A DNA stretch of 64,000 bases, from NCBI RefSeq assembly GCF_014851585.1, contig NZ_JACVAB010000004.1:472739-536738 (forward strand), in the 5' to 3' direction. The notes below the pieces were generated by a model. It was not told where the DNA came from. It saw only the letters and a program-made list of their open reading frames with translations, and searched no databases. Positions 26,556-35,031 of the stretch are shown here, piece after piece; positions within the stretch are counted from its first letter, which is position 1, and each line of letters begins with the position of its first letter. This DNA comes from Agrobacterium sp. AGB01. GTDB lineage: Bacteria > Pseudomonadota > Alphaproteobacteria > Rhizobiales > Rhizobiaceae. The position numbers were made by a program, and so were the translations under genes.

Positions 26556-27428
26556 ATGCAACGACCCGCATCAGCAACCAATCCCCCGGACAGCGGGACC
26601 AGCCCGCGCAGACTTTCCTGGCGGCTCGGTGTCTGGCTGTCGCCTTTGCCGCCAATATCGGCACTTGTCGTGTCTGCCATCGTTCATGCAGGCGCCAGCG
26701 GCGCGCTGCTCACACTCGGATATTCCGTCGACATGCCCGTCGCGGAGCCGGAAACAACAGCCATTGCGGTTGAGATAATTCCTGAAACCACGCCACAGGC
26801 CGAAGCACCTACCCAGATAGAGAAGGGCGAACCGGATACTATCGTCGTCGAAGAACCAGTTGCAGAGCCCATCGAAGAAGCGGCCCCTTCCGAACCGTTG
26901 GAGGTCGCAACACTACAGTCGGAGGTCGAGCTGCCGGATCTGGTGCCAATGCCGGTCCAAAGGCCGAAAACCCCGCCTCAACCCAAAAATGATAAGGCGA
27001 GCGAAAAGTCCAGAAAAGCAGTACCAAAAGGTATCGAGCACGAGCCTGTGCCGGATATCGCGCTGAGCGACAAGACAACCGAGGTAAGAACCGCGCAAAT
27101 GTCAGGGCAATATGCGTCGCTTGGCAGCGAGACCCGCAACGTTCGGGCCGAGCAGCGTTGGCTGGGCCAACTTGCAGCCCATCTGGAACGGCGCAAGCGA
27201 TACCCGCAGACGGCGCAATCGCGTCGGCTGGAGGGCACAGTTCGCGTACGTTTTCTTGTTTTGCCCGATGGTACTGTGACAGAAACTGAACTGCTCAGTT
27301 CGTCAGGCATTGTCGAATTGGATGACGAAGTGCTGAACCTGCTGGATCGCGCCTCACCTCTTCCAAAACCACCCGCTGATGTTAATCCGTTGATCACAGT
27401 TCCGGTTAATTTTTCCATCAAACGGTGA
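26556..27428 (+). CDS. tonB: TonB-family energy-transducing protein
   Basis: A 290-residue TonB-like protein. It has one N-terminal membrane segment (about 35-58), a long acidic and Pro/Glu/Lys-rich periplasmic spacer (about 65-170), and a C-terminal TonB domain with YPQTAQSRRLEGTVRVRFLV and a closing VPVNFSIKR. It couples ExbBD proton-motive energy to outer-membrane receptors for iron complexes or other ligands. ExbB and ExbD are not in the window. The putative iron operator upstream suggests iron repression. Confidence 0.88.
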   Translation: MQRPASATNPPDSGTSPRRLSWRLGVWLSPLPPISALVVSAIVHAGASGALLTLGYSVDMPVAEPETTAIAVEIIPETTPQAEAPTQIEKGEPDTIVVEEPVAEPIEEAAPSEPLEVATLQSEVELPDLVPMPVQRPKTPPQPKNDKASEKSRKAVPKGIEHEPVPDIALSDKTTEVRTAQMSGQYASLGSETRNVRAEQRWLGQLAAHLERRKRYPQTAQSRRLEGTVRVRFLVLPDGTVTETELLSSSGIVELDDEVLNLLDRASPLPKPPADVNPLITVPVNFSIKR

Positions 27429-27493
27429 CGGTGCAACAGACATTATGACTGTTATCATAACCTTCGGTGTCTGCGGCGAGCGCGAAAACTTTT

Positions 27494-27518
27494 GGAACTG
27501 ATGGCACGCATGGACGTT
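27494..27518 (+). promoter_or_regulatory. EcfG-type general stress promoter
   Basis: GGAAC (27494-27498), a 16-base spacer and CGTT (27515-27518). This matches the consensus of the alphaproteobacterial general stress sigma factor (EcfG/RpoE1). It ends 32 bases before the PRC-barrel start codon, so it is well placed to drive that gene. Confidence 0.7.
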
Positions 27519-27550
27519 TGTCTAACTCCAAACAAGAGGAGAAAACGACC

Positions 27551-27847
27551 ATGGATCACACTAATCACGTTCGTCTCACGACCACTGAACTCACGCCAGC
27601 AGTTCTGGAAGGCGCGACAGTTTACGGTGCTGACGATCACAAGGTTGGCAAGGTCGACCACATTCACGGCGTAGGCGCAGGCGGTAAGGCCATCATCGAC
27701 GTCGGCGGCTTCCTCGGCATCGGTGCAAAACCTGTCGCGGTTCCGCTCAGCGATCTAGATTTCATGCGCGACGAGGACGGTGACATCCACGCGGTGACGG
27801 CATGGACAAAAGATCAGCTCAAGGACATGCCTGAGCATCACCACTAA
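27551..27847 (+). CDS. PRC-barrel domain protein
   Basis: A 98-residue soluble protein, essentially one PRC-barrel domain. The core is GATVYGADDHKVGKVDHIHG, a Gly-rich turn, then PLSDLDFMRDEDGDIHAVTAW, and a His-rich tail. Such small barrels are frequent stress-induced proteins in Rhizobiales, with unclear biochemical roles. The ATG at 27551 follows AGAGGAGA. An EcfG-type promoter lies directly upstream and a terminator directly downstream, so it is a single-gene transcript. Confidence 0.88.
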   Translation: MDHTNHVRLTTTELTPAVLEGATVYGADDHKVGKVDHIHGVGAGGKAIIDVGGFLGIGAKPVAVPLSDLDFMRDEDGDIHAVTAWTKDQLKDMPEHHH

Positions 27848-27860
27848 ATTCCAGTTCGAA

Positions 27861-27885
27861 GCCCGGCCACCGCGCCGGGCTTTTT
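27861..27885 (+). terminator. Rho-independent terminator after the PRC-barrel gene
   Basis: A 7-bp GC stem GCCCGGC (27861-27867) / GCCGGGC (27874-27880) followed by TTTTT. Confidence 0.88.
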
Positions 27886-28035
27886 ACATTAGTTGCTGTT
27901 CCCATGAGCGGATATTCCAGATCGGCACATGCTGCATGGGACAATTTGCAACGGTTCACATGATTTTAACAAAATAGATGGATGTCACGCGCTGTTTTCT
28001 TGATCAGTTGATCCCAGTCAACTTATAAGGCGCCC

Positions 28036-28644
28036 ATGACATCTGATTCAAAAATTTTCGTCGGCTTAAGGTCAACCAAAAAAACCAAGGCTGCATCAAG
28101 CAAGCCGCTTGGCCCGAAGTGCCAATGGGACGGCTGCGAAAACGAAGGCGCGCACCGTGCCCCCGTTGGCAGGGACGGCGAAGGGCTGTACCTGTTGTTC
28201 TGTCCGAAGCACACCAAGGAATACAACAGCGGATATAACTTCGCAGTTGAGTTATCCGACCCCGTTGTCGCGCGGTACCAGAAGGAAGCAGCGACAGGCC
28301 GTCGCCGCACCTATGGCACACCCGTCAACAAACCGTCGGAAGCTCCGCTGCCGTCGTCCGCGCGGTCCGGTTCCGCCAAAACCATCAATGCCCGCAAGGA
28401 TGCGGAACAGCGCCAGCGTGAAAAAGCTCAACTTAAGCAGCGCAAGTTGAAGGTGCTGGAAGCAAAGGCTTTCGAAACGCTTGGACTGTCAGAGGATGCA
28501 ACACCTGAAGAAATCAGGGTCCGCTACAAACAAAAACTGAAAATGCATCATCCCGATGCCAATCAGGGTAACCGCAACTCGGAAGACGATCTGCGTGCAG
28601 CCATCGACGCGCACAAAATCCTCAAGCTCAACGGTTTCTGTTGA
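28036..28644 (+). CDS. J-domain (DnaJ-like) protein with N-terminal Cys/His cluster
   Basis: A 202-residue protein. The N-terminal part has CQWDGC and, about 22 residues later, CPKH, a likely zinc-binding cluster (about 29-59). A basic, charged helical linker (about 115-145) follows. The C-terminal J domain (about 148-202) has the HPD motif in HHPDANQ, needed to stimulate Hsp70 ATPase. J domains at the C-terminus with a Cys/His head are found in small alphaproteobacterial co-chaperones of unknown client. It is a single gene. Confidence 0.88.
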   Translation: MTSDSKIFVGLRSTKKTKAASSKPLGPKCQWDGCENEGAHRAPVGRDGEGLYLLFCPKHTKEYNSGYNFAVELSDPVVARYQKEAATGRRRTYGTPVNKPSEAPLPSSARSGSAKTINARKDAEQRQREKAQLKQRKLKVLEAKAFETLGLSEDATPEEIRVRYKQKLKMHHPDANQGNRNSEDDLRAAIDAHKILKLNGFC

Positions 28645-28739
28645 AGCTATAGGCAATGGGGCGCGCAAGCCGTTGCTCGCGCACCCCATGTTGCGACAGT
28701 CCAAAGCCTCTGGGACGCGGCATCAGATGTCATTATTTA

Positions 28740-29594
28740 TCAGCGCTTGCCCAGGTAAACTTGTCTTGCATTGAGCGTGCAGATCAATTTCCGCTCGTCG
28801 GCCGACAGGCCCGACAACAGTTCCGTTGTGATATCTACCCAGTTGGCCAAACCGCCACCGACATCAATGACCGGCCAATCACCACCCCACACCATATGGC
28901 TCGGGCCAAACAGTTCGAGGACAGTGTCGCTGTAAGGTTTGACACCATCGATCTTCGAACCGGACGGATTGCAATATGTCGGCAAACCGGAAAGCTTCAC
29001 CCAGAAGTTCGGCAATTCGGAAAGCTTGATCATCTCGTGGCGCCAAGCTGCGAAGTCACCGCCAGCAATATCCGGCCTGCCGCAATGGTCGAGGATGAAC
29101 ACGGTATCGGGATCAGCACGAACCAGATCGTAGGCGATCGATAGCTGCCGCCCATCGAAGCAGAGATCGATGGGATACCCGGCCTTGCCAATCTTGCGAA
29201 CATTGCGCCGATAGGTTTCGCTGCGGCTGAGATCATCCGGCATGACCTGAAGAATACGACGGAACCCCACCACGTTGAGGTCACCGCATTCTTCCAACCA
29301 GGCATCAAAACCGTCATCGGTTTCAGGACGGCAACTGGCGATCACACCCAGCATTTTGGGATAACCCGATCCGACCAGTCTTGACACCAGCCGCGCCTCG
29401 TTCTGGTAATCAACGTCATCCACGCCACTTTCCATGAAGATGGTGGCGGTGATGTTGCTGCCTGCAGCTTGCTCGGCGTAGACATTCTGATCAAAAGTGC
29501 CGGACGCAATGGCCGGGACCTCTTCGGTCCATGCGTAACCGAGATCGCCACGCAGGATAAGATGCTGATGTGTATCGATCAGGTCTGTTGCCAT
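28740..29594 (-). CDS. Amidohydrolase-family protein, probable sugar lactonase
   Basis: A 284-residue TIM-barrel amidohydrolase of the fuconolactonase/PDC-hydrolase group. Metal-site motifs are DTHQHL (residues 8-13), FILDHCGRPD in the middle and a WGGDWP Asp motif near the C-terminus. Members hydrolyse sugar lactones to aldonates. Its ATG abuts the stop of the aldo-keto reductase gene. As the next partner in the operon is an aldose-dehydrogenase-like reductase, hydrolysis of an aldonolactone is the likely role. Confidence 0.83.
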   Translation of the reverse strand: MATDLIDTHQHLILRGDLGYAWTEEVPAIASGTFDQNVYAEQAAGSNITATIFMESGVDDVDYQNEARLVSRLVGSGYPKMLGVIASCRPETDDGFDAWLEECGDLNVVGFRRILQVMPDDLSRSETYRRNVRKIGKAGYPIDLCFDGRQLSIAYDLVRADPDTVFILDHCGRPDIAGGDFAAWRHEMIKLSELPNFWVKLSGLPTYCNPSGSKIDGVKPYSDTVLELFGPSHMVWGGDWPVIDVGGGLANWVDITTELLSGLSADERKLICTLNARQVYLGKR

Positions 29595-30587
29595 TTACCC
29601 CTCCGTACCGATCGCATGCTCTTCAAATTGCGCCCAAGCCGTCTCTGCTATGGTCTGGTCGAAAAGTTCAACATTACGCAGAAGGCTGGAAGGTTTTGCC
29701 GTGCCGATCAGTACGCTCACCACCAGCGGATTTCGCAGCGGAAAATGCAAGGCGGCGGCAGCAAGTGTCGTCCCGGCCGACTGTGCAACGACTTCCATAG
29801 CCTGCACTTTTTCCATCACATCGGCCGATGCCTCGACGTAATTAAAGGTAGCGCCCGGCCGGGCACCGGTTGCAAGAATGCCGGAGTTGAAAACGCCACC
29901 GATCACAAGACGCGTCCCGGTTTCCTCGCAACGCGCCAGCAACTCGGCTTCTGCCGAACGGTCAAGCAGCGTGTAACGACCGGCAAGCAGGATGACATCC
30001 AGCGGCACCCGCGCAAGAAGGTTGAGGCAGGCTGGCACCTCGTTCACGCCAAGGCCAATGGCCTTGATTGCGCCGCTTGCCTTGAGTTCCTCAAGCGCAC
30101 GTGCACCACTTTCGACAAAATCTGCAAAATGGCGATCATAATCCGCACCAAGCGTGGTCGCTTCGAGATCGTGGATGTAAAGAATATCAATGCCATTCAG
30201 CCCGAGACGGGCAAGGCTGTCCTGATAGGACCGCCTGATACCGTCATAGGTATAGTCATGTACCTGCGCGAACGGCAAAGGACGGACAAACCCGTGATCG
30301 GGAATGTCCTCCTCCGCGACCGGTTTCAGCAACCGGCCAACCTTGCTCGACAGGACATAGGACCCCTTGGGTTTGTCGCGTAAAAAGTCGCCTAGCCGAC
30401 GCTCCGAAAGGCCGTGTCCGTAATGCGGAGCCGTATCGAAATAACGAATACCGGCCTCCCACGCCGTTTCCAGCGTGGCCATGGCATCTTCGCGCGATAC
30501 TTCGCGGTAGAGGTTGCCGATACCGGCGGCTCCAAACGAAAATGTACTGAGTTCAAGACCTGTGGTTCCAAGTGGCCGCCCGATCAT
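29595..30587 (-). CDS. Aldo/keto reductase, aldose-dehydrogenase-like
   Basis: A 330-residue AKR. The catalytic set is visible: FDTAPHYGHG (Asp and Tyr), the Lys in LSSKVG, and the His in YIHDLE. The group includes L-fucose/D-threo-aldose 1-dehydrogenases and pyridoxal dehydrogenase. With the neighbouring lactonase and mannonate dehydratase, oxidation of an aldose to its lactone fits. Its ATG overlaps the mannonate dehydratase stop by four bases. Confidence 0.86.
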   Translation of the reverse strand: MIGRPLGTTGLELSTFSFGAAGIGNLYREVSREDAMATLETAWEAGIRYFDTAPHYGHGLSERRLGDFLRDKPKGSYVLSSKVGRLLKPVAEEDIPDHGFVRPLPFAQVHDYTYDGIRRSYQDSLARLGLNGIDILYIHDLEATTLGADYDRHFADFVESGARALEELKASGAIKAIGLGVNEVPACLNLLARVPLDVILLAGRYTLLDRSAEAELLARCEETGTRLVIGGVFNSGILATGARPGATFNYVEASADVMEKVQAMEVVAQSAGTTLAAAALHFPLRNPLVVSVLIGTAKPSSLLRNVELFDQTIAETAWAQFEEHAIGTEG

Positions 30588-31783
30588 GCTGCCGTCCCCT
30601 CTTTGTCGAGTTGGCGCTCGATTGCGCGGATCGCGCCACGAAGCTCACCCAGGCCTTTGACGCGGCCGATATAGGAGTAACCGGGGTTGGTCTTCTTATC
30701 GATATCGTCACCGAGCAGATGTCCGTGGTCTGGGCGGAGTGGAATTGCACGGCGGGTATCACCGGCTGCCGCGCGACGGCGTTCCTCACGCAACAACGCC
30801 TCGACAACACCGACCATGTCGGTACCACCATCCAGATGGTCGTCTTCAAAGAACGAACCATCCGCCTCGACGGTAACATTGCGCAGATGCGCAAAGTTGG
30901 TACGCGGTGCAAATTCCGTCGCCATCGCAACCAGGTCATTATCAGGACGTGAGCCGTAAGACCCGGTGCACAGTGTAATGCCGTTGTAAGGGCTGTCGAC
31001 CGAAGACAAGATGCTTCGAACATCTTGCGGCGTCGAGACAACGCGCGGCAAACCGAAAAGCGAGAATGGCGGGTCATCCGGGTGAATGCCGAGGTAAACG
31101 CCATGCTCCTCTGCAACCGGCACCACTTCTCTCAGAAAGGCCAGCAAGTTGCTCTGCATTGTCGCGGCATCGATACCGCCGAAGGATTCCAAGAGTGTAT
31201 TGATGGATTGCCGTGTCTGCGCAAGTGCACCGCCCGGCAGGCCCGCGATGATATTGCGCTCCAGCAGTAGTTTTTCATCGTCACTCATAACCTTTGCCCG
31301 CTGTTCGGCACGTGCGACGACGTCAGCATCATAGCTGTCAGCTGCATTGGGACGCTTCAGGATGAATACGTCATAGGCAACGAAATCAGTCATCTCGAAA
31401 CGCAGGGCCAGTCCAGTACCACGTTCGGTGCGCCAGCGAAGGTCAGTACGTGTCCAGTCAACCACAGGCATGAAGTTGTAGCAAACGGTGGGGATACCGG
31501 CACGACCGAGATTGGCTAGGGTTTCTTTCCAGCGAGCGATCGCCTTGGGTGCATCCGCGTCACCGCGTTTTACGCATTGTTCCATCGGAATAGATTCGCA
31601 AACGCTCCACTCAAGACCGGCCGCTTGGATCATCTCCTTGCGTTTGATGATTTCTTCAAGCGGCCAGGATGTACCATCGGGAATTTCATGAAGTGCCGTC
31701 ACTACGCCGGTAGCACCGGTTTGGCGGACATGTTCGAGCGTGATCGGATCGTTCGGGCCGTACCAGCGCCAAGTTTCCTGCAT
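30584..31783 (-). CDS. uxuA: Mannonate dehydratase
   Basis: A 399-residue UxuA-type enzyme that converts D-mannonate to 2-keto-3-deoxygluconate (KDG). Family features are ETWRWYGPNDPITLEHVRQTGA at the N-terminus (shown only by key residues W-R-W-Y-G), LGIHPDDPP, TLCTGSYGS and the late PLRPDHGHL metal/active-site segment. The ATG follows GGAGG. It is in one operon with a polyol/fructuronate dehydrogenase, an aldose dehydrogenase-like AKR and a lactonase. Confidence 0.94.
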   Translation of the reverse strand: MQETWRWYGPNDPITLEHVRQTGATGVVTALHEIPDGTSWPLEEIIKRKEMIQAAGLEWSVCESIPMEQCVKRGDADAPKAIARWKETLANLGRAGIPTVCYNFMPVVDWTRTDLRWRTERGTGLALRFEMTDFVAYDVFILKRPNAADSYDADVVARAEQRAKVMSDDEKLLLERNIIAGLPGGALAQTRQSINTLLESFGGIDAATMQSNLLAFLREVVPVAEEHGVYLGIHPDDPPFSLFGLPRVVSTPQDVRSILSSVDSPYNGITLCTGSYGSRPDNDLVAMATEFAPRTNFAHLRNVTVEADGSFFEDDHLDGGTDMVGVVEALLREERRRAAAGDTRRAIPLRPDHGHLLGDDIDKKTNPGYSYIGRVKGLGELRGAIRAIERQLDKEGTAA

Positions 31784-31794
31784 GTATTCCTCCC

Positions 31795-33261
31795 TTAGAT
31801 AATGTCGTCAATGGCGCAAAGAGCGCCTTGTGTGTTGATGGCGTTGCAGGCGGAAGCCAATGTTTCGGCAAAACCGGGCTTGTTGCGCCATTCAGGTGTG
31901 AAAACTCGATCGAAACCCAAGAACCGCTCGACCACCTGTTCGGCAGACAATGCGCGTTGGTCGACGGCTGGCCATTCGTTGAAGGCCGGATCATTGATGA
32001 TGATCGGCGCATCCTGTTCATTACGTGCGGCGCAAGAGCAGATCCACAAGGCAGCGGCCATCAGCACCGCACCATGCGGTCTGCCCTGATCCATTAGTTC
32101 AGCAAGTGGCGACAATATGCGTTGCGGCACCTTCTGCGAGGCATCGGACGCAATCTGCACCGCCTTGTGCCGCAGCGAAGGATTGGCAAAACGCTGACGC
32201 AGACCACCGACATACGTCGCACCATTGAGATGCGATGGCAGTGTCGGGTCTATTTCGCTCCAGTACCGATCGATGAACCGGCGCACACGCGGATCTGCGT
32301 AGACATCGGCAACCGTCTCGAGTCCGGTGATCTGGCCAATGGCGGCAATCGCTGTATGAGCCCCGTTGAGCATCCGAAGCTTCATGTGCTCATAGGGTTC
32401 GACATCGTCGACAAATTCGACGCCTGAGGCTTCAAGTTCCGGGCGACCATGCGGAAAATGATCCTCAATGACCCATCGGAAATAGGGCTCTGCAACAACC
32501 GGCCAGGCGTCATCTACACCAAGCGCCTGGTTTACTGCAGCACGATCCTGATCTGTGGTCGCTGGCACGATGCGGTCTACCATCACGCAGGGGCAGGATA
32601 CATTCTGCACTATGTAAGCTGCGAGATCTGAATCGGTCAGGCCCGCGAATTCCACTAACAGCGCATTCAGCACCTTGCCATTGGATGGCAGGTTGTCACA
32701 GGAGACAAGCGTCAGCGGCACAGCTCCTTCAGCACGGCGACGTCTGAAGGCGGCGATCAGCACACCATAGATCGAGCGCGGCGCCTTGGTAGCGTCTAGA
32801 TCGTTTCGCACATCCGGATGGCTGCGCAGCAAAGTCCGCTCGGACAAATTGGCGAGATAGCCTTTTTCCGTCACGGTCAGGGTTACGATACGCACACGAG
32901 GATCGCTAAGCCGGTCGATCAGCTTTGACGGATCTTCCGGTGATACCAGAATTTCGAGAATTGAGCCGATCACCCGGTAGGTCACGGTCTGTCCGTTGCG
33001 TTCGCAATAGGTATACAGATTGTCCTGCGGTGCGAGCGCATCACGCGTATCGGCACTGCGCATGGAAGCGGCGACAATGCCCCAATCCGTCTCACCACGT
33101 CCGAGGCAATCATCAACAAAGACCGCCTGATGTGCGCGGTGGAAAGCGCCAACCCCGAGATGAACAATACCCGGTGTTACTTTCGACCGGTCATAGCCAG
33201 GAACCGCAATATCGGCTGGCAGGGCGGCTAGCGCTGTTTGTGAGAGACGGTTTCCCGGCAC
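31795..33261 (-). CDS. Mannitol dehydrogenase-family protein, probable fructuronate reductase
   Basis: A 488-residue long-chain polyol dehydrogenase. The N-terminal Rossmann region has GIVHLGVGAFHRAHQAV, and the C-terminal domain has KLRMLNGAHTAIA with the catalytic Lys/Asn/His set. The family includes UxuB (D-mannonate to D-fructuronate) and mannitol/arabinitol dehydrogenases. Adjacency to uxuA favours mannonate/fructuronate. The start is a GTG at 33261. No uronate isomerase (uxaC) is present in the window. Confidence 0.88.
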   Translation of the reverse strand: MPGNRLSQTALAALPADIAVPGYDRSKVTPGIVHLGVGAFHRAHQAVFVDDCLGRGETDWGIVAASMRSADTRDALAPQDNLYTYCERNGQTVTYRVIGSILEILVSPEDPSKLIDRLSDPRVRIVTLTVTEKGYLANLSERTLLRSHPDVRNDLDATKAPRSIYGVLIAAFRRRRAEGAVPLTLVSCDNLPSNGKVLNALLVEFAGLTDSDLAAYIVQNVSCPCVMVDRIVPATTDQDRAAVNQALGVDDAWPVVAEPYFRWVIEDHFPHGRPELEASGVEFVDDVEPYEHMKLRMLNGAHTAIAAIGQITGLETVADVYADPRVRRFIDRYWSEIDPTLPSHLNGATYVGGLRQRFANPSLRHKAVQIASDASQKVPQRILSPLAELMDQGRPHGAVLMAAALWICSCAARNEQDAPIIINDPAFNEWPAVDQRALSAEQVVERFLGFDRVFTPEWRNKPGFAETLASACNAINTQGALCAIDDII

Positions 33262-33340
33262 TGTATTTCCAATCTACAATAACAAGATTATGTCCTGAAT
33301 GGTGCGAGTGCAGGCACGCGATATCAGCCGGCACGCCTGC

Positions 33341-34069
33341 TCAGCCGAACTGCAAACCGCCGTTCATGTCGATCACCACGCCGGTCATGAAACCGGACAG
33401 AGGGGATGCGAGGAACCGCACGGCATGGGCAACCTCTTCAGGTTCGCACAGGCGCCCAACCGGGATCTGCGCCAGCTGACGATTGCGATCTTCTTCCGAC
33501 AATTGTTCCATGATCATGGGTGAAACGACGTAGGCCGGCGCAATGGCATTGGAGGTAATTCCAGCAGAGGCCAGTTCGCGCGCCGTGGAATAGGTCAGGC
33601 CGACAAGTGCCGCCTTGGACACCGCATAACCCGTTCCCGCAGTAAGACCACCGGATTTCCAGGCATAAGACGAGATGTTGATGACGCGTCCCCAACCATT
33701 TTCTTTCATCGCAGGAATGGTTGCCTGCGTCAGCAGAAGGGCAGCATCCAGATTGATGGCCATCAACCGGTGCCATTCCTCCAGCGTGGTGCCCACAAGT
33801 TTGTTCGGCGAAAGTATGCCGGCATTGTTGACGAGAACATCCACGCGACCATGGCGTTCAAGCACATCCTTCATCGCATGCTGAATGGCGGCAGGGTCCG
33901 AGAGGTCAACGATAACAGGCTCGCAAATTGGGCCCAATTGTTCGACCGCAGCGGCATCACGATCGACCGCGAGCACATGGGCTCCGGCCGCAGCCAGCGC
34001 TTTTACGATAGCGCGACCAATACCACCTCCCGCACCGGTCACCAGTGCGATCCTGCCCTTCAATTCCAT
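33341..34069 (-). CDS. SDR-family oxidoreductase
   Basis: A 242-residue classical SDR with TGAGGGIG (residues 11-18), NNAG, catalytic Ser in ISSYAW and YAVSK. It resembles 3-oxoacyl-ACP-reductase-like sugar and polyol dehydrogenases. It lies between the GntR regulator and the uxuB-like gene in the same orientation, so it probably oxidises a sugar acid, polyol or aldose in this pathway. Confidence 0.88.
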   Translation of the reverse strand: MELKGRIALVTGAGGGIGRAIVKALAAAGAHVLAVDRDAAAVEQLGPICEPVIVDLSDPAAIQHAMKDVLERHGRVDVLVNNAGILSPNKLVGTTLEEWHRLMAINLDAALLLTQATIPAMKENGWGRVINISSYAWKSGGLTAGTGYAVSKAALVGLTYSTARELASAGITSNAIAPAYVVSPMIMEQLSEEDRNRQLAQIPVGRLCEPEEVAHAVRFLASPLSGFMTGVVIDMNGGLQFG

Positions 34070-34094
34070 TGAAACTGCCCTCCACTTGCCGTTA

Positions 34095-34856
34095 TCAAAC
34101 GGCGAGATTTTTTCTTTGCTGCTCGGACATACGTCCGAAAATGACGAAAATCATATCAAGATGCGTGACAAGTGCCTGCTCGGCGGCAGCACCATCACCA
34201 CGATCAAGTGCGTCCACAATTGCCAGATGTTCAGCGATAACATCCGGCAGACGCTCGGCCGTCTGCCACAGGCGATGGAAACGCGTCAGCGTAACCTTGG
34301 CACTCAGCACGGCCTGCCAAACCCCTTCGCGCCCGGCAAAGGTGCCCAGAAGGTGGTGAAACTCCTCATCGGCGCGGAAAAATCCATCACCGTCACCAGC
34401 GGCGATAAATTGCTCTTGTTCACGGATCAACTGACGCATCGCGCGGCTCATTTCCGACGTCCATAACGGCACGACTTCACGCAGCAGCGCAATTTCCAAC
34501 GAGCGCCGGACAAAATGGCTGTCCTGAAGACCAGCTAGCCGGATCGGCGCCACGAAACTGCCGACCTGCGGATAAACATCCACCAGCCCCTCTTCAGACA
34601 ATCTCTGGATAGAGGCGCGCACAGGTGTGCGAGAGATGGCAAACTGCCGACAAATCGAGTTTTCGCTGATTGGACTGCCAGGCGCGAGGCGGACTTCGAT
34701 GATGGCGCGACGCAACGCAGCATGAACCTGATCCGAGGCGGAACGCTGACGATCCAGAACCAGCTCAAGCCCTTCCAGACCGGCAGATCCCAGGGTTACG
34801 CTCTGCAAGGAGCCTTGATCATCCACCTGCGGCAACTCGGTCAAAGTGCGCTTCAT
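34095..34856 (-). CDS. GntR-family (FCD-type) transcriptional regulator
   Basis: A 253-residue regulator. A winged helix-turn-helix (about 35-100, ISENSICRQFAISRTPVRASIQRL) precedes an all-helical FCD domain (about 110-240) with the metal-type His residues. It is the first gene of the hexonate operon and is divergent from the sugar ABC importer. The perfect palindrome CTTGTATACAAG (34903-34914) in the shared upstream region is a probable binding site, so it likely represses both units. Confidence 0.92.
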   Translation of the reverse strand: MKRTLTELPQVDDQGSLQSVTLGSAGLEGLELVLDRQRSASDQVHAALRRAIIEVRLAPGSPISENSICRQFAISRTPVRASIQRLSEEGLVDVYPQVGSFVAPIRLAGLQDSHFVRRSLEIALLREVVPLWTSEMSRAMRQLIREQEQFIAAGDGDGFFRADEEFHHLLGTFAGREGVWQAVLSAKVTLTRFHRLWQTAERLPDVIAEHLAIVDALDRGDGAAAEQALVTHLDMIFVIFGRMSEQQRKNLAV

Positions 34857-34902
34857 CTCACCTCATCCTGAAAAACGACGGCCGCAAAGATTCCATTTGC
34901 AG

Positions 34903-34914
34903 CTTGTATACAAG
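34903..34914. promoter_or_regulatory. Putative GntR/FCD operator
   Basis: CTTGTATACAAG, a perfect 12-base palindrome of the TNGTNNNACNA type used by FadR/FCD-class GntR proteins, located between the divergent regulator and transporter genes. Confidence 0.65.
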
Positions 34915-35031
34915 TATTATAGTGTCCAAGTCGTTCTTGCAAGTGGCTAGTTGGGAGCAGCCCGCTTTTTGGGCGCTTAATCAGACACCTGACAGAGTTG
35001 AGGAGGTTTCAACACAATGAGGAGGAAACTC

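Noticed and set aside
28644..28700. Imperfect GC hairpin after the J-domain gene
   Set aside because: The stem has mismatches and no T-run, so it was not listed as a terminator.
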